Positions 19,548 through 30,286 of a stretch of 64,000 nt of DNA are shown here, piece by piece. Origin of the DNA: an uncultured Pelagibacteraceae bacterium (GTDB taxonomy: Bacteria; Pseudomonadota; Alphaproteobacteria; Pelagibacterales; Pelagibacteraceae); contig CACHUN010000001.1 in NCBI GenBank assembly GCA_902583075.1, positions 124,001 through 188,000 of the forward strand. The letters run 5' to 3'. Position 1 is the first letter of the stretch, and the number at the start of each line of letters is the position of its first letter. The notes beneath the pieces were generated by a model. That model was given only the letters and a program-made list of their open reading frames with translations. It had not been told where the DNA came from and did no database searches. The position numbers were made by a program, and so were the translations under genes.

Positions 19548-21623
19548 ATGTCGAGAACACACACTTTAGACAAGTATAGAAATATTGGTATCATGGCACA
19601 TATTGATGCTGGAAAAACCACAACAACCGAGAGAATTTTATACTACACTGGAAAAAGCCACAAAATTGGTGAAGTTCACGATGGTGCTGCTACGATGGAT
19701 TGGATGGAGCAGGAGCAAGAGAGAGGTATAACAATTACATCCGCTGCAACAACTTGTTTTTGGAACGAACATAGAATTAATATTATTGATACTCCTGGTC
19801 ATGTTGATTTTACAATTGAAGTTGAAAGGTCCTTGAAGGTGCTTGATGGTGCAGTAGCTGTTTTTGATGGAGTAGCAGGAGTTGAGCCACAATCTGAAAC
19901 CGTCTGGAGACAAGCAGATAAATATAAAGTTCCTAGGATATGTTTTGTTAATAAATTAGATAGAACAGGTGCAGATTTTTTTAGATGCGTTGGAATGATC
20001 AAAGAAAGACTTGGAGCTAAGCCTTTAGTAATGCAAATACCTATTGGTGTTGAAGCATCACTTAAGGGAGTAGTTGACTTGATTAAAATGAAAGCAATTG
20101 TATGGAAAAATGAGGATTTGGGTGCTGAATGGGAATTAACAGATATTCCAGAAGATTTGAGAGAAATTAGTGAAAAATATCGACAAGAGTTAGTGGAAAC
20201 AGCTGTGGAGCAAGATGAGAAGCTTATGGAGGATTATCTCGGTGGAAATGAAATAAAAGAAGCTGATCTTATTAAATGTATTAGAAAAGGGTGTCTTGGA
20301 TTTGATTTTGTGCCAGTCTTAACTGGTTCAGCATTTAAAAATAAAGGTGTTCAACCATTACTTGATGCAGTTGTAAATTTTTTGCCAAGTCCCAAGGATA
20401 TTGGATCTATTAAAGGAACAAAACCTGGATCTGAAGATGAAGTTATAATGAAGTTTGATGATAATGCTCCATTTTCTGCACTTGCATTTAAGGTTGCAAA
20501 CGATCCTTTTGTTGGAAGTTTAACTTTTATAAGAATCTATTCAGGAACTGTTAAATCAGGAACAGGTATCCACAATACCTCTAAAGATAAAGAAGAAAGA
20601 GTTGGAAGAATGTTGTTAATGCATGCAAATTCTAGAGAAGATATTAAAGAGGCAAATGCTGGTGATATTGTTGCACTTGCAGGACTAAAAAATACAATAA
20701 CTGGTCATACTTTGGCAAATAAAGAGACACCTGTATTACTTGAGCCTATGGAATTCCCTGATCCAGTTATTGAAATTGCAGTAGAACCTAAAACTAAAGC
20801 AGACCAAGAAAAAATGGGTGAAGCTCTAGGCAGATTAGCTAAAGAAGATCCTTCTTTTAGAGTAACATCAGATGAAGAGTCAGGACAAACAATAATTAAA
20901 GGCATGGGTGAGTTACATTTAGATATAATTGTTGACAGAATGAAAAGAGAATTTAAGGTTGAGGCAAATGTTGGAGCACCACAGGTTGCTTATAGAGAAA
21001 CAATACTTTCATCAGCTGAAAATGATTACACACATAAAAAACAAAGTGGTGGAGCTGGACAATTTGCAAGAGTAAAATTAACTGTTGAACCATTAGAGCC
21101 TGGCAAGGGTAGAGAAATAGAAAGTAAAATTAAAGGTGGTGCAATTCCCAAGGAATTCATACCAGGTGTTGAAAAAGGTGTTGAAACTGTTGCCGATGGA
21201 GGAATTTTAGCAGGATTTCCACTTATTGATTATAAAGTAACGATAGTAGATGGTTTGCATCACGATGTTGATTCTAGTGTGTTGGCTTTCGAATTAGCTT
21301 CAAGACAATGTTTTAAAGAGGCATGCACCAAGGCAACACTTAAGTTATTGGAACCAATAATGAGAGTTGAAGTTGTAACACCTGAAGACTATATGGGCGA
21401 TGTTATAGGCGATTTAAATAGTAGAAGAGGTCAAATAAGCACGCAAGAACAAAGAGGTAATGCAACTGTTATAACTGCAATGGTACCATTGGCAAATATG
21501 TTTGGCTATATTAATAATTTAAGATCAATGTCTCAAGGCAGAGCTCAATATTCTATGTTCTTTGATCATTACGATAAAGTCCCACAAAATGTACAAGACG
21601 AGGTAACAAAGAAAACAGGTTAA
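19548..21623 (+). CDS. fusA: Translation elongation factor G
   Basis: GTPase that drives ribosomal translocation, 691 residues. The P-loop AHIDAGKTT is at residues 17-25, followed by DTPGHVDF and NKLDRTG. Domains II-V continue to the end ([25 protein letters not shown]). It is a full-length canonical EF-G. rpsJ begins one base after its stop, with no tuf in between. Confidence 0.99.
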   Translation: MSRTHTLDKYRNIGIMAHIDAGKTTTTERILYYTGKSHKIGEVHDGAATMDWMEQEQERGITITSAATTCFWNEHRINIIDTPGHVDFTIEVERSLKVLDGAVAVFDGVAGVEPQSETVWRQADKYKVPRICFVNKLDRTGADFFRCVGMIKERLGAKPLVMQIPIGVEASLKGVVDLIKMKAIVWKNEDLGAEWELTDIPEDLREISEKYRQELVETAVEQDEKLMEDYLGGNEIKEADLIKCIRKGCLGFDFVPVLTGSAFKNKGVQPLLDAVVNFLPSPKDIGSIKGTKPGSEDEVIMKFDDNAPFSALAFKVANDPFVGSLTFIRIYSGTVKSGTGIHNTSKDKEERVGRMLLMHANSREDIKEANAGDIVALAGLKNTITGHTLANKETPVLLEPMEFPDPVIEIAVEPKTKADQEKMGEALGRLAKEDPSFRVTSDEESGQTIIKGMGELHLDIIVDRMKREFKVEANVGAPQVAYRETILSSAENDYTHKKQSGGAGQFARVKLTVEPLEPGKGREIESKIKGGAIPKEFIPGVEKGVETVADGGILAGFPLIDYKVTIVDGLHHDVDSSVLAFELASRQCFKEACTKATLKLLEPIMRVEVVTPEDYMGDVIGDLNSRRGQISTQEQRGNATVITAMVPLANMFGYINNLRSMSQGRAQYSMFFDHYDKVPQNVQDEVTKKTG

Positions 21624-21624
21624 T

Positions 21625-21933
21625 ATGGATAAGCAAAATATTAGAATAAAGCTCAGGGCATACGATAACAAAGTATTAGACCAATCAACTGAAGAGATAG
21701 TAAATACAGTAAAACGAACTGGAGCTAATATAAAAGGTCCAATACCTTTGCCTACAAAGAAAGAGAGATATACGGTTTTAAGATCACCTCATATTGATAA
21801 AAAAAGTAGAGAACAATTTGAAACAAGAACACATAAAAGATTAATAGATATTATCGAACCTACGCCTGCCACTGTTGAAGCATTAATGAAATTAGACTTA
21901 GCGTCAGGTGTAGATGTGGAGATTAAAATATAA
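21625..21933 (+). CDS. rpsJ: 30S ribosomal protein S10
   Basis: S10 (102 residues), 30S head protein and NusG/NusB partner in antitermination. [16 protein letters not shown] at the start and THKRLIDI near the end are diagnostic. It opens the S10 cluster but abuts fusA by one base. No promoter or long L4-type leader separates the two operons, and the stop overlaps rplC (TAATG). Confidence 0.98.
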   Translation: MDKQNIRIKLRAYDNKVLDQSTEEIVNTVKRTGANIKGPIPLPTKKERYTVLRSPHIDKKSREQFETRTHKRLIDIIEPTPATVEALMKLDLASGVDVEIKI

Positions 21934-22646
21934 TGAGCGAATTAGGTTTAATTGGGAAAAAAATTGGAATGACAAGAGAATTTTTTAAAACAGGACAATC
22001 AGTACCTGTGACTGTACTAAAAATAGAAAAAGGTAGAGTTATTCAATTAATTGATAAGGAAAAAAGAGGATACAATGCAATTCAACTTGGATTTGGTAAA
22101 ATTAAAAGTTCAAAGCTAACAAAATCTATGAAAGGTTATTTTGCAAAAAAAAATACTGAAGCAAGAAAGATTTTAAAAGAATTTAAAGTGAAGGATCTAA
22201 ATATGTACAAAGAGGGAAATGAATTTGGTATAGAAATTTTTAAAGACACTAAATTTTTAGACATAAGATCAAAAACTATCGGAAAAGGTTTTGCAGGCGC
22301 CATGAAAAGACACAATTTTGGGGGATTAAGAGCATCTCATGGAGTTTCTATATCTCATAGAGCACATGGATCAACAGGACAAAATCAAGATCCTGGAAAA
22401 GTTTTTAAAGGAAAAAAAATGGCTGGACATATGGGGGATAAAATTAGATCTATGCAAAATCTTGAAATTATAAAAACAGATTTAGATAATGAGTTAATTT
22501 ATTTGAAAGGCTCAATTCCAGGGTCAAAAAACTCTGAAGTTTTACTAAAAAAATCTGTTAAGAATTTAAATAAATTAACAATTAGTGAAAAAATTGAAAT
22601 TTTTAACAAATCAAAAAAAGCAAAAGATAAAAAAAATAAATCATGA
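21933..22646 (+). CDS. rplC: 50S ribosomal protein L3
   Basis: L3 (237 residues), an early-assembling 50S protein reaching the peptidyl transferase centre. Diagnostic segments are [27 protein letters not shown] and [22 protein letters not shown]. The C-terminus is a Lys-rich extension. It overlaps rplD by four bases (ATGA). Confidence 0.98.
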   Translation: MSELGLIGKKIGMTREFFKTGQSVPVTVLKIEKGRVIQLIDKEKRGYNAIQLGFGKIKSSKLTKSMKGYFAKKNTEARKILKEFKVKDLNMYKEGNEFGIEIFKDTKFLDIRSKTIGKGFAGAMKRHNFGGLRASHGVSISHRAHGSTGQNQDPGKVFKGKKMAGHMGDKIRSMQNLEIIKTDLDNELIYLKGSIPGSKNSEVLLKKSVKNLNKLTISEKIEIFNKSKKAKDKKNKS

Positions 22647-23263
22647 AATTTGAAAAACTCAATATAAATGGAGATAAAGTATCTATTGATATTTCAGATA
22701 AAATATTTGCTGCTAAAATTAATAACAAGTTAGTGAGTAATGTATTGTATAAGACTAATGCAAATTACAAAGGCAGAAAAGCTAAAACAAAGCAAAAAAA
22801 TGAAATTGTTGGCTCAACATCTAAAATATATGCTCAAAAAGGAACAGGTAATGCACGACATGCAAGTAAGAAAGCTCCTATTTTCGTGGGCGGTGGCGTA
22901 GCGCATGGTCCTAAAGGTGAAACTAAATATAAAAAAAGAAAACTGAATAAAAGTGAGAAAAAGCTAAGTATAGCCTCATTAATAACAACAAAAAAAAATT
23001 CAAATGATCTGATAATTTTAGAGGATTTTCAAAAGGATATCATAAAAACAAAAGAAATGAACAATATATTAATCAAGTTTGAGGCAAAGAATTCTATTAT
23101 TATTGCAGATAAGATATCTAAAGAAAAAGTTATTAAATCAATACGGAACATACCTAACGTTAAAATAACAGATATAAATCACTTTAGTGCTTATGACTTG
23201 GCTAAGTACAAAAAAGTAATATTTACTGAGTCATCAATAAAAGAACTAGAAAAAAGATTTTAA
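22643..23263 (+). CDS. rplD: 50S ribosomal protein L4
   Basis: L4 (206 residues) lines the nascent-peptide tunnel; in E. coli it also represses the S10 operon, though no S10 leader is visible here. The tunnel-loop region has KIYAQKGTGNARHASKKAPIFVGGG-type sequence with GVAHGPK. The C-terminal half is poorly conserved and Lys/Ile-rich, as usual for AT-rich genomes. Confidence 0.97.
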   Translation: MKFEKLNINGDKVSIDISDKIFAAKINNKLVSNVLYKTNANYKGRKAKTKQKNEIVGSTSKIYAQKGTGNARHASKKAPIFVGGGVAHGPKGETKYKKRKLNKSEKKLSIASLITTKKNSNDLIILEDFQKDIIKTKEMNNILIKFEAKNSIIIADKISKEKVIKSIRNIPNVKITDINHFSAYDLAKYKKVIFTESSIKELEKRF

Positions 23264-23265
23264 TT

Positions 23266-23559
23266 ATGGATAAATTACACTTATACGATAAGATATTATC
23301 ACCCGTTGTTACAGAAAAGTCTACAAATCTTTCAGAGCAAAATAAGGTTATATTTAAGGTTAACTCAAAAGCTAATAAAAAAAATTTAAAAAAAAACATT
23401 GAAAAAATTTTTAAAGTCAATGTTACGAAAGTTAATATTATTAATAAAAAAACTAGAATAAAAATCACCAGAGGTAAAAAAGTAAGAGTAAAAGGTTTTA
23501 AAAAGGCAATAATAACACTTAAAAAAGGTCAGAATATTGATCTGACAACCGGAATTTAA
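23266..23559 (+). CDS. rplW: 50S ribosomal protein L23
   Basis: L23 (97 residues) surrounds the tunnel exit and docks trigger factor and SRP. The LSPVVTEKSTNLSEQNKVIFKV start and KKTRIKITRGKKVRVKGFKKA loop are typical. It lies two bases from both rplD and rplB. Confidence 0.97.
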   Translation: MDKLHLYDKILSPVVTEKSTNLSEQNKVIFKVNSKANKKNLKKNIEKIFKVNVTKVNIINKKTRIKITRGKKVRVKGFKKAIITLKKGQNIDLTTGI

Positions 23560-23561
23560 AA

Positions 23562-24395
23562 ATGGCATTAAAAACATTTAAACCATACACAAAGACAACT
23601 AGAGGCACAATTCTTGTAAGTAGAGAAGGTCTCTGGAAAGGGAAACCTTTTAAACCTTTGACTTTACCAAATAATTCATCCAAAGGGAGAAACAACTATG
23701 GAAGAATTACATCTCGTAATCATGGTGGTGGACACAAACATAAATATAGACAGATTGATTTTCATAGAAAGAAATTAGACGAAATTGCTGAGGTAGAAAG
23801 AATAGAGTACGACCCAAATAGATCTTGCCATATTATGCTTGTAGTTTTTGAAGATGGTAAAAGATTTTATTATTTAGCTCCTAAAGATATTAAAATAGGA
23901 GATAAAATACAGAATGGCTCAAATTCTGAGATTAAAATTGGAAATTGTCTTCCTCTTAGAGATATCCCGGTCGGTATTGACATACATAATGTTGAGATAA
24001 ATCCTGGAGGAGGTGGTAAAATTGCCAGATCAGCTGGTACATCTGTTTCAATATCAGGAATAGATGGAAACTACTCAATAATAAAAATGACATCTGGAGA
24101 GGTAAGAAAAATAAATTCAAATTCAATGGCAACTATTGGAGTTCTATCTAATCCAGATCAAAAAAATATAAAAATAGGTAAAGCAGGAAGATCAAGATGG
24201 CTTGGAATTAGACCTCATACTAGAGGAGTTGTCAAAAATCCAGTAGATCATCCGCATGGTGGTGGAGAAGGAAAATCAGCTGGTGGAAGACACCCTGTAT
24301 CTCCAACTGGACAATCTGCTAAAGGATTAAAAACGAGAGATAATAAAAGAACAGATAAATTTATAATAAGAAGAAGAAAGAAAAAAAGAGCGTAA
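23562..24395 (+). CDS. rplB: 50S ribosomal protein L2
   Basis: L2 (277 residues) is the most conserved 50S protein and is needed for subunit joining and peptidyl transfer. RNNYGRITSRNHGGGHKHKYRQ near the start and the catalytic-region HPHGGGEGKSAGGRHPVSPTGQ near the end are intact. It is followed after 3 nt by rpsS. Confidence 0.99.
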   Translation: MALKTFKPYTKTTRGTILVSREGLWKGKPFKPLTLPNNSSKGRNNYGRITSRNHGGGHKHKYRQIDFHRKKLDEIAEVERIEYDPNRSCHIMLVVFEDGKRFYYLAPKDIKIGDKIQNGSNSEIKIGNCLPLRDIPVGIDIHNVEINPGGGGKIARSAGTSVSISGIDGNYSIIKMTSGEVRKINSNSMATIGVLSNPDQKNIKIGKAGRSRWLGIRPHTRGVVKNPVDHPHGGGEGKSAGGRHPVSPTGQSAKGLKTRDNKRTDKFIIRRRKKKRA

Positions 24396-24398
24396 ATT

Positions 24399-24695
24399 AT
24401 GGCTAGATCAGTTTGGAAAGGACCCTTTGTAGAAGAAAGTTTAATTAAAAAAGTTGAGAAATTAAAAAATGAAACAGTAAAAAAACCCATTAAAACATGG
24501 TCAAGAAAATCGACTGTGATTCCAGATTTTGTTGGTGTTAGCTTTTTAATTTATAACGGAAAAAAATTTATACCAATAACAATATCAGAGGATATGGTAG
24601 GACATAAGTTGGGCGAATTTGCACCAACAAGACAATTTTATGGTCATACTCCAGCAGATAAAAAAGCAAAAGTAGAAGGTGGAGCTAAGAAATAA
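24399..24695 (+). CDS. rpsS: 30S ribosomal protein S19
   Basis: S19 (98 residues), 30S head protein contacting S13 and the tRNA. It begins [14 protein letters not shown], contains [14 protein letters not shown] and [16 protein letters not shown], and overlaps rplV by one base. Confidence 0.98.
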   Translation: MARSVWKGPFVEESLIKKVEKLKNETVKKPIKTWSRKSTVIPDFVGVSFLIYNGKKFIPITISEDMVGHKLGEFAPTRQFYGHTPADKKAKVEGGAKK

Positions 24696-25090
24696 TGGCA
24701 AAATTAAAAAAATCAATAGATACTAAAATTGTTAAAGCAATAAACAAAAATGTAAGATCAAGTACAAGAAAACTTAATCCTATTCTGAAATCAATCGTTG
24801 GAAAAAAAGTTGATAAAGCATTAAGAGATTTATCTTTTTCTGATAAAAGGATTTCTAAAGATGTTCAAAAAACAATTTCTTCAGCGGTTGCAAATGCGGA
24901 GAATAACTATCAATATGATATTGATAAATTAATTGTAAAAGAAGCATATTGTGGAAAACAAGTTGTGATGAAGAGATTTAGAGCTAGAGCTAAAGGTAGA
25001 GCTGCTGAAATTATGAAGCCTTATTCTAACGTAACTATAACATTAACAGAACAAGTTAAAAGCAAGGAGACTCATGGGACAAAAAGTTAA
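24695..25090 (+). CDS. rplV: 50S ribosomal protein L22
   Basis: L22 (131 residues) lines the exit tunnel with its long beta hairpin. The C-terminal [24 protein letters not shown] hairpin is diagnostic. Its last 17 bases overlap the start of rpsC, and a strong ribosome-binding site for rpsC lies inside its coding sequence, so the two are translated as a coupled pair. Confidence 0.97.
   Translation: MAKLKKSIDTKIVKAINKNVRSSTRKLNPILKSIVGKKVDKALRDLSFSDKRISKDVQKTISSAVANAENNYQYDIDKLIVKEAYCGKQVVMKRFRARAKGRAAEIMKPYSNVTITLTEQVKSKETHGTKS
25064..25069 (+). promoter_or_regulatory. Strong Shine-Dalgarno for rpsC inside rplV
   Basis: AAGGAG lies four nt before the rpsC ATG at 25074. It decides the rpsC start, which otherwise would be hidden in the rplV reading frame. 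Clear Shine-Dalgarno sequences are rare elsewhere in this block, so this one stands out. Confidence 0.7.
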
Positions 25091-25733
25091 TCCAGTTGGT
25101 TTAAGATTAGGTATTAATAGAGGGTGGGACTCAGTTTGGTATGCTAAGAAAAAAGATTTTGGAAATAACTTAATTGAAGATTTTCGAATAAGAGAATACA
25201 TTAAAAAAAATGTTGTTAATTCTGGTGTTTCTAAGGTTATGATAGAAAGAACTACGAAGAAATGCTTTGTAACAATTTATACATCTAGACCTGGATTTGT
25301 AATTGGAAAAAAAGGGACAGACATAGAAAAAATAAAAGGCAAATTATCTAAAATAACCTCTAACGAAGTAGTATTAAATATCAAAGAAGTAAAAAAACCA
25401 GAGACTAATAGCTATTTAGTTGCAGAAAACATTGCTCAACAATTAGTTAAAAGGGTTTCTTATAGAAGGGCAATGAAAAGAGCAATGCAATCTGCTTTAA
25501 GGCTTGGAGCTAAAGGAATAAAAGTCTCAATTAGTGGACGATTAGGTGGGAATGAAATTGCAAGAACAGAGTGGTTAAGAGAAGGAAGCATTCCTTCTCA
25601 TACACTTAGAGCAGATATTGACTATTCAGAAGCAGAGGCTTTAACTACTTACGGAATTATTGGCATTAAAATATGGATTTACAAAGGGGAAATATTTACA
25701 AAAGAATTCAGTCAAGAAAGGAATAAAGCTTAG
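25074..25733 (+). CDS. rpsC: 30S ribosomal protein S3
   Basis: S3 (219 residues) forms the mRNA entry channel with S4 and S5. It starts [23 protein letters not shown] domain carries [15 protein letters not shown], followed by [19 protein letters not shown]. It overlaps rplV by 17 bases and is two bases before rplP. Confidence 0.98.
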   Translation: MGQKVNPVGLRLGINRGWDSVWYAKKKDFGNNLIEDFRIREYIKKNVVNSGVSKVMIERTTKKCFVTIYTSRPGFVIGKKGTDIEKIKGKLSKITSNEVVLNIKEVKKPETNSYLVAENIAQQLVKRVSYRRAMKRAMQSALRLGAKGIKVSISGRLGGNEIARTEWLREGSIPSHTLRADIDYSEAEALTTYGIIGIKIWIYKGEIFTKEFSQERNKA

Positions 25734-25735
25734 AA

Positions 25736-26143
25736 ATGTTACAACCAACTAGAACAAAATTTAGAAAAGCTCATAAGGGTAGAATTCACGGAAATGCCTC
25801 TAGATGTAATGCTATGAATTATGGATCTTTTGGATTGAAAGCTGTTGAACCAGAAAGAGTTATATCGAGGCAAATTGAGGCTGCAAGGGTAGCTTTAACA
25901 AGACATATGAAAAGACAAGGCAGGGTTTGGACAAGAATGTTTCCTAACATACCTGTTTCAAAAAAACCAACAGAGGTAAGAATGGGTAAAGGCAAAGGAT
26001 CTCCAGAATTTTGGGCATGTAGAGTAAAACCAGGAAGAATATTGTTTGAAGTTGATGGAGTTTCAGAACAAATAGCGAAAGAAGCTTTATACAAAGCTTC
26101 AGCAAAGTTACCAATCAAGTGTAAGTTTATAAAGAGAATATAA
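25736..26143 (+). CDS. rplP: 50S ribosomal protein L16
   Basis: L16 (135 residues), near the A-site tRNA elbow. [16 protein letters not shown] at the start, [21 protein letters not shown] and [19 protein letters not shown] in the middle are diagnostic. It is followed by rpmC after one base. Confidence 0.98.
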   Translation: MLQPTRTKFRKAHKGRIHGNASRCNAMNYGSFGLKAVEPERVISRQIEAARVALTRHMKRQGRVWTRMFPNIPVSKKPTEVRMGKGKGSPEFWACRVKPGRILFEVDGVSEQIAKEALYKASAKLPIKCKFIKRI

Positions 26144-26144
26144 C

Positions 26145-26333
26145 ATGAATAAAAAAGAGATAAAAAAATTAACAGAAAAACAAATCCTAGAAAATTTAGA
26201 AAAAAATAAAAAAGACCTATTTAATTTTAGGTTCCAAAAAGTTAATGGTCAAATTAAAAACCCTGCAAAAATAACAGAAACTAAAAAAAATATAGCAAGA
26301 TTAAAAACATTATTAGAGGATAAAAATGCCTAA
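26145..26333 (+). CDS. rpmC: 50S ribosomal protein L29
   Basis: L29 (62 residues), a small helical hairpin at the tunnel exit beside L23. The [19 protein letters not shown] core is the L29 signature. Position between rplP and rpsQ confirms the call. It overlaps rpsQ by eight bases. Confidence 0.96.
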   Translation: MNKKEIKKLTEKQILENLEKNKKDLFNFRFQKVNGQIKNPAKITETKKNIARLKTLLEDKNA

Positions 26334-26562
26334 GAAAATTTTGAATGGAATCGTTGTTAGTGATAAACCAAACAAGACAGTGACAGTTTTAGTTGAAAGA
26401 AAATATCAACATCCAATCTTTAAAAAAGTTATGAAAGCAAGAAAAAAATATAATGCACACGATGAAAATAACAAATATAAATTGGGTGACAAAGTTTCAA
26501 TAATAGAGAGTAAACCTTATTCAAAAAATAAAAAATTTGAAGTTATTGGAGATGCAAAATGA
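26326..26562 (+). CDS. rpsQ: 30S ribosomal protein S17
   Basis: S17 (78 residues), an OB-fold protein binding 16S r[25 protein letters not shown] and [23 protein letters not shown] (read as two strands of the barrel) are typical. Its end overlaps rplN by four bases. Confidence 0.97.
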   Translation: MPKKILNGIVVSDKPNKTVTVLVERKYQHPIFKKVMKARKKYNAHDENNKYKLGDKVSIIESKPYSKNKKFEVIGDAK

Positions 26563-26927
26563 TACAGGTTCAAACTGAATTAATGGTAGCTGATAATACA
26601 GGAGCTAAAAAAATTGAATGTATTAAAGTACTAGGTGGTTCAAAAAGAAGATATGCTAGTATTGGTGATATTATTGTGGTGGCTGTAAAAGAAGCTATAC
26701 CTAAAGGTAAAGTAAAAAAGGGATCAGTGCACAAAGCTGTGGTAGTTAGAGTAAAAAAAGGGATCCATAGAAATGATGGATCTAAGGTTAGATTTGATAA
26801 TAACGCAGCGGTTTTAACTGATGAAAAAGGTGAACCTATCGGTACTAGAATTTTTGGACCAGTCACCAGAGAGCTTAGAAATAGAGGTCAAATGAAAATA
26901 ATATCATTGGCACCTGAGGTTTTATAA
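26559..26927 (+). CDS. rplN: 50S ribosomal protein L14
   Basis: L14 (122 residues), at the intersubunit face. [18 protein letters not shown] opens it, and [22 protein letters not shown] ends it, both diagnostic. It is joined to rpsQ by ATGA and to rplX by TAATG. Confidence 0.98.
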   Translation: MIQVQTELMVADNTGAKKIECIKVLGGSKRRYASIGDIIVVAVKEAIPKGKVKKGSVHKAVVVRVKKGIHRNDGSKVRFDNNAAVLTDEKGEPIGTRIFGPVTRELRNRGQMKIISLAPEVL

Positions 26928-27166
26928 TGATTAAAAAAGGTATGAAAGTAATGATATTAGCTGGTAAGGATAAAAAAAAGGAAGGTGAGATAATAGAGAT
27001 TGATAGAAAAAATTCTAGAGCAAAAATAAAAGGTGTAAATATTGTAAAAAAACATATCAAAACTACAAAAGAAAAAAAAGGTGGTATTGTTTCAAAAGAA
27101 AATTTTATTCATATATCTAATTTAAAAAGTATTGAAACACCTAAAAAAGAAGAGGCTAAGAAATAA
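26927..27166 (+). CDS. rplX: 50S ribosomal protein L24
   Basis: L24 (79 residues), an assembly initiator on 23S rRNA domain I. The KOW motif ([20 protein letters not shown]) is at the start, followed by GVNIVKKH and HISNLK. It is shorter than the E. coli protein (about 104) at the C-terminus, as in some other reduced genomes. TAATG overlaps occur on both sides. Confidence 0.96.
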   Translation: MIKKGMKVMILAGKDKKKEGEIIEIDRKNSRAKIKGVNIVKKHIKTTKEKKGGIVSKENFIHISNLKSIETPKKEEAKK

Positions 27167-27720
27167 TGGAACCAAGACTGAAAGAAGTAATATTTAAAGA
27201 AATTAATCCATCATTAAAAAAACTGTTTGGATATAAAAATTTATATATGGGACCTAAAATTGAAAAAGTTATATTAAACATGGGATTAGGTTTAGATGGA
27301 AATGAGGCAAAGATTATAAATTCATGTCATGAAGATTTAGCAAGTATAACAGGTCAAAAACCAGTTATTACAAAATTTAGGAAATCAATAGCTAACTTTA
27401 AAACAAGAAAAAACACTAACTCTGGTTTGAAGGTCACACTAAGAAAAAATAAAATGTATGAATTTATTGATAGACTAGTTAACATAGCGCTTCCAAGGAT
27501 TAAAGATTTTAGAGGTTTGAGTCCAAATGGATTTGATAAATTTGGAAATTATACTTTTGGAATCAAGGAACAAATAGTTTTCCCAGAGGTAAATTTTGAT
27601 AAAGTAGATAAAATTAGAGGTCTTGATATTACAATAGTTATAAAATCAATGGATAAAAAACATAGTTTTGAACTTTTAAAAAAACTAAATTTTCCATTTA
27701 AGGAAAACAGGAGTAATTAA
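27166..27720 (+). CDS. rplE: 50S ribosomal protein L5
   Basis: L5 (184 residues) forms the 5S rRNA complex with L18. [31 protein letters not shown] and RDFRGL-type ([20 protein letters not shown]) segments are diagnostic. It is coupled by TAATG to rplX and rpsN. Confidence 0.98.
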   Translation: MEPRLKEVIFKEINPSLKKLFGYKNLYMGPKIEKVILNMGLGLDGNEAKIINSCHEDLASITGQKPVITKFRKSIANFKTRKNTNSGLKVTLRKNKMYEFIDRLVNIALPRIKDFRGLSPNGFDKFGNYTFGIKEQIVFPEVNFDKVDKIRGLDITIVIKSMDKKHSFELLKKLNFPFKENRSN

Positions 27721-28025
27721 TGGCTAAGTTAAGCGCAATAAATAAAAATAATAAAAGAATAAAATTGTCTGATAAGTTTTATAAAAAAAGAAATAATTTG
27801 AAAAAAATCGTCATGGATAAAAAATTGACTTTTGAAGAAAGATTTAAAGCTCAACAAAAACTTTCAAAACTACCAAGAAATTCAGCTAAAATTAGAGTTA
27901 GGAATAGATGTCAAATTACAGGTAGACCACATGGTGTCTATCGTAAATTAAAAATATCAAGAATTGCATTAAGACAGCTAGGATTAGAAGGCAAGATCCC
28001 TGGCATGGTTAAATCAAGTTGGTAG
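27720..28025 (+). CDS. rpsN: 30S ribosomal protein S14 (zinc-free form)
   Basis: S14 (101 residues), 30S head. It is the long form lacking the CxxC zinc ribbon: only [16 protein letters not shown] carries a cysteine. The C-terminus [21 protein letters not shown] is typical of alphaproteobacteria. It overlaps rplE by one base. Confidence 0.98.
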   Translation: MAKLSAINKNNKRIKLSDKFYKKRNNLKKIVMDKKLTFEERFKAQQKLSKLPRNSAKIRVRNRCQITGRPHGVYRKLKISRIALRQLGLEGKIPGMVKSSW

Positions 28026-28035
28026 AAAGGAAATT

Positions 28036-28431
28036 ATGAGTTTAAGTGATCCAATAGGTGATATGTTAGCAAGATTAAAAAATTCTCAAATGAGAAACCA
28101 TAAAAAAATTGAGTTACCGTCATCAAAATTTAAAGCAAAAATTGCAGAAATTTTAAAATCAGAGGGTTACATTATTGATTATGAGATAAAATCTGAAGAA
28201 AATAAATCAAACCTTCATATAAGCTTAAAATACAGCTCTGGAAATCCAGTAATTAGCTCTATCGAAAGAGTATCAAAACCTGGTAGGCGAATATTTTCAA
28301 GAGCAGACAGTTTACCAAAAGTTAATAATGGATTGGGTATTGCGATAATATCAACACCAAAAGGTGTTATGACTGACATAGATGCTAGAAAACAAAAAGT
28401 TGGTGGTGAAATAATTTGTAAGGTATTTTAA
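28036..28431 (+). CDS. rpsH: 30S ribosomal protein S8
   Basis: S8 (131 residues) binds the 16S rRNA central domain and in E. coli is the spc operon repressor. SDPIGDMLARLKNSQM at the start, and GIAIISTPKGVMTDIDARKQKVGGE-type C-terminus, are diagnostic. It overlaps rplF by one base. Confidence 0.98.
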   Translation: MSLSDPIGDMLARLKNSQMRNHKKIELPSSKFKAKIAEILKSEGYIIDYEIKSEENKSNLHISLKYSSGNPVISSIERVSKPGRRIFSRADSLPKVNNGLGIAIISTPKGVMTDIDARKQKVGGEIICKVF

Positions 28432-28970
28432 TGTCGAAGATTGGTAAAATTAATATTTCAATCCCAGAAAAAGTTAAAGTCATTTTAACCGAAGGTAGTA
28501 TAAATATAGAGGGCCCACTTGGCAAAAAATCTCTTAAAATTGATTTAGATATGTTTGATTTAAATATTGAGGATAATAAAGAGGTTTCGTTAAAACCAAA
28601 AATAAATAACCAAGACTCTAAAAGGTTGTGGGGAATGAACAGAAGTCTAATAAATAATGCTATAATTGGTACTAGCAAAGGTTATGAAAAAACTTTAGAA
28701 CTATCTGGAGTTGGATACAGAGCTACTTTGAAAGGGAATGTATTAAATCTTCAACTTGGATTTAGTCATGATATAAATTTTAACATACCTGAGGGAATAA
28801 AAATCCAGGTTGAGAAACAAACTGTTTTAAAAATTTCTGGTACAGATAAACAACATGTTGGAATGGTAGCTGCTAATATTAAAAGCTTAAGACCACCAGA
28901 ACCCTATAAGGGAAAAGGTATTAAAGAACAGGGGCAATATGTTCTTAGAAAAGAAGGAAAAAAGAAATAA
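28431..28970 (+). CDS. rplF: 50S ribosomal protein L6
   Basis: L6 (179 residues), near the sarcin-ricin loop. The second domain has [21 protein letters not shown] and the C-terminal [25 protein letters not shown] signature split by normal spacing. TAATG overlaps join it to rpsH and rplR. Confidence 0.98.
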   Translation: MSKIGKINISIPEKVKVILTEGSINIEGPLGKKSLKIDLDMFDLNIEDNKEVSLKPKINNQDSKRLWGMNRSLINNAIIGTSKGYEKTLELSGVGYRATLKGNVLNLQLGFSHDINFNIPEGIKIQVEKQTVLKISGTDKQHVGMVAANIKSLRPPEPYKGKGIKEQGQYVLRKEGKKK

Positions 28971-29323
28971 TGAACTTGTCAAAAACCTTAAGAAAAAAAT
29001 ATAGAGTTAGAAATAAAATAAAGAGAGTTTCTTCATCAGAAAGGTTTAGATTGAGTGTAAGCAGATCAGCAAAAAATATAAGTGCTCAAATAATCGATGA
29101 TGTTAAAAATATTACCCTGGCTTCCTCATCATCAAATACCAAAGAAATAAAGTTGCAAAAAAAAACAAAAAAAGAGTTATCTTCAATAGTTGCTGAAGCA
29201 CTTGCAAAGAAAGCTAAAAATTTGAAAATTACTAAAGTTTACTTTGATAGAGGTATATACAAATATCATGGCCGGATAAAATTACTTGCTGAAGAACTCA
29301 GAAAACATGGAATGGAATTTTAA
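28970..29323 (+). CDS. rplR: 50S ribosomal protein L18
   Basis: L18 (117 residues), a 5S rRNA-binding protein. [20 protein letters not shown] and [32 protein letters not shown] ending are diagnostic. The rpsE start follows after one base. Confidence 0.97.
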   Translation: MNLSKTLRKKYRVRNKIKRVSSSERFRLSVSRSAKNISAQIIDDVKNITLASSSSNTKEIKLQKKTKKELSSIVAEALAKKAKNLKITKVYFDRGIYKYHGRIKLLAEELRKHGMEF

Positions 29324-29324
29324 T

Positions 29325-29825
29325 ATGGAAAAAAATACAGAGTTTGTTGATAAATTAGTTCATATAAACAGAATCACAAAAGTAGTTAAAGGTGGTAGAA
29401 GATTTGGATTTTCAGCGTTAGTTGTAGTAGGAAATCAAAATGGTAAAATAGGTGTCGCACACGCAAAGGCTAAACAAGTACCTGATGCAATTAAAAAAGC
29501 AAATGAACTAGCAAGAAGAAATCTTATTCAAATACCTTTAAGAGAAGGAAGAACAATACACCATGATATTTCTGGTAAAGATGGAGCTGGTAAAATAAAG
29601 TTAAGAGCCGCACCTAAGGGAACAGGAATTATCGCTGGTGGAGCAGTAAGAGCAGTTTGTGAAGTTCTTGGCATTAAAGACATAGTTGCAAAATCACTTG
29701 GAACTGCAAATCCCCATAATGTAATAAGAGCTTGTATGAAAGCATTAACCAAGCAAAACTCTCCGAAGAATATATCGTTAATCAGAAATAAAAAAATTTC
29801 AGAAATAATTGAGAAGAGGGGATAA
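29325..29825 (+). CDS. rpsE: 30S ribosomal protein S5
   Basis: S5 (166 residues from this start) helps form the mRNA entry site and affects fidelity. An in-frame ATG at 29286 lies inside rplR and gives no S5-like sequence, so the ATG at 29325, one base after the rplR stop, is preferred. [17 protein letters not shown] and [19 protein letters not shown] are diagnostic. The next gene is rplO, joined by TAATG; rpmD, normally here, is absent. Confidence 0.97.
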   Translation: MEKNTEFVDKLVHINRITKVVKGGRRFGFSALVVVGNQNGKIGVAHAKAKQVPDAIKKANELARRNLIQIPLREGRTIHHDISGKDGAGKIKLRAAPKGTGIIAGGAVRAVCEVLGIKDIVAKSLGTANPHNVIRACMKALTKQNSPKNISLIRNKKISEIIEKRG

Positions 29826-30283
29826 TGAATATTTTAAATAACACTCAGACAGTTAAAATTCCTAAAAAAAGACTAGGAAGAGGAATAGGATCTGGAAAAG
29901 GAAAAACTTCAGGTAGAGGTGTTAAAGGACAAAAATCACGTTCTGGCGTTGCTATAAAAAGTTTTGAAGGTGGACAAATGCCACTTTATAGAAGGTTACC
30001 AAAAAGAGGTTTTAATCCAATTAAAAAAATTAAAATTGCTAAGATTAATTTAGATCAAATACAAAACTTCGTTGATAAAAAAAGAATCGATCCAACCCAT
30101 CACATAAATTTAGAAAGTTTAAAAAAAAATAACATAGTTAATAAATCTTATTTAAAATTTAAAATTCTTGGAAATGGTAATTTAACTGCTAAAATTGATA
30201 TTGAAGCTGACTATTCATCTATTTCAGCCAAGGAAAAAATTGAAAAACTTGGCGGTGTAATAAAAGTAAAAAATTCCAAATAA
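29825..30283 (+). CDS. rplO: 50S ribosomal protein L15
   Basis: L15 (152 residues), a late-assembly 50S protein. The basic Gly-rich [20 protein letters not shown] tail and [15 protein letters not shown] are diagnostic. It begins on the last base of the rpsE stop, so no L30 gene can fit between them. secY follows after 3 nt. Confidence 0.98.
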   Translation: MNILNNTQTVKIPKKRLGRGIGSGKGKTSGRGVKGQKSRSGVAIKSFEGGQMPLYRRLPKRGFNPIKKIKIAKINLDQIQNFVDKKRIDPTHHINLESLKKNNIVNKSYLKFKILGNGNLTAKIDIEADYSSISAKEKIEKLGGVIKVKNSK

Positions 30284-30286
30284 AAA

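Noticed and set aside
29286..29324. Longer S5 start inside rplR
   Set aside because: The extra 13 residues are not S5-like; ATG 29325 directly after the rplR stop matches the family.
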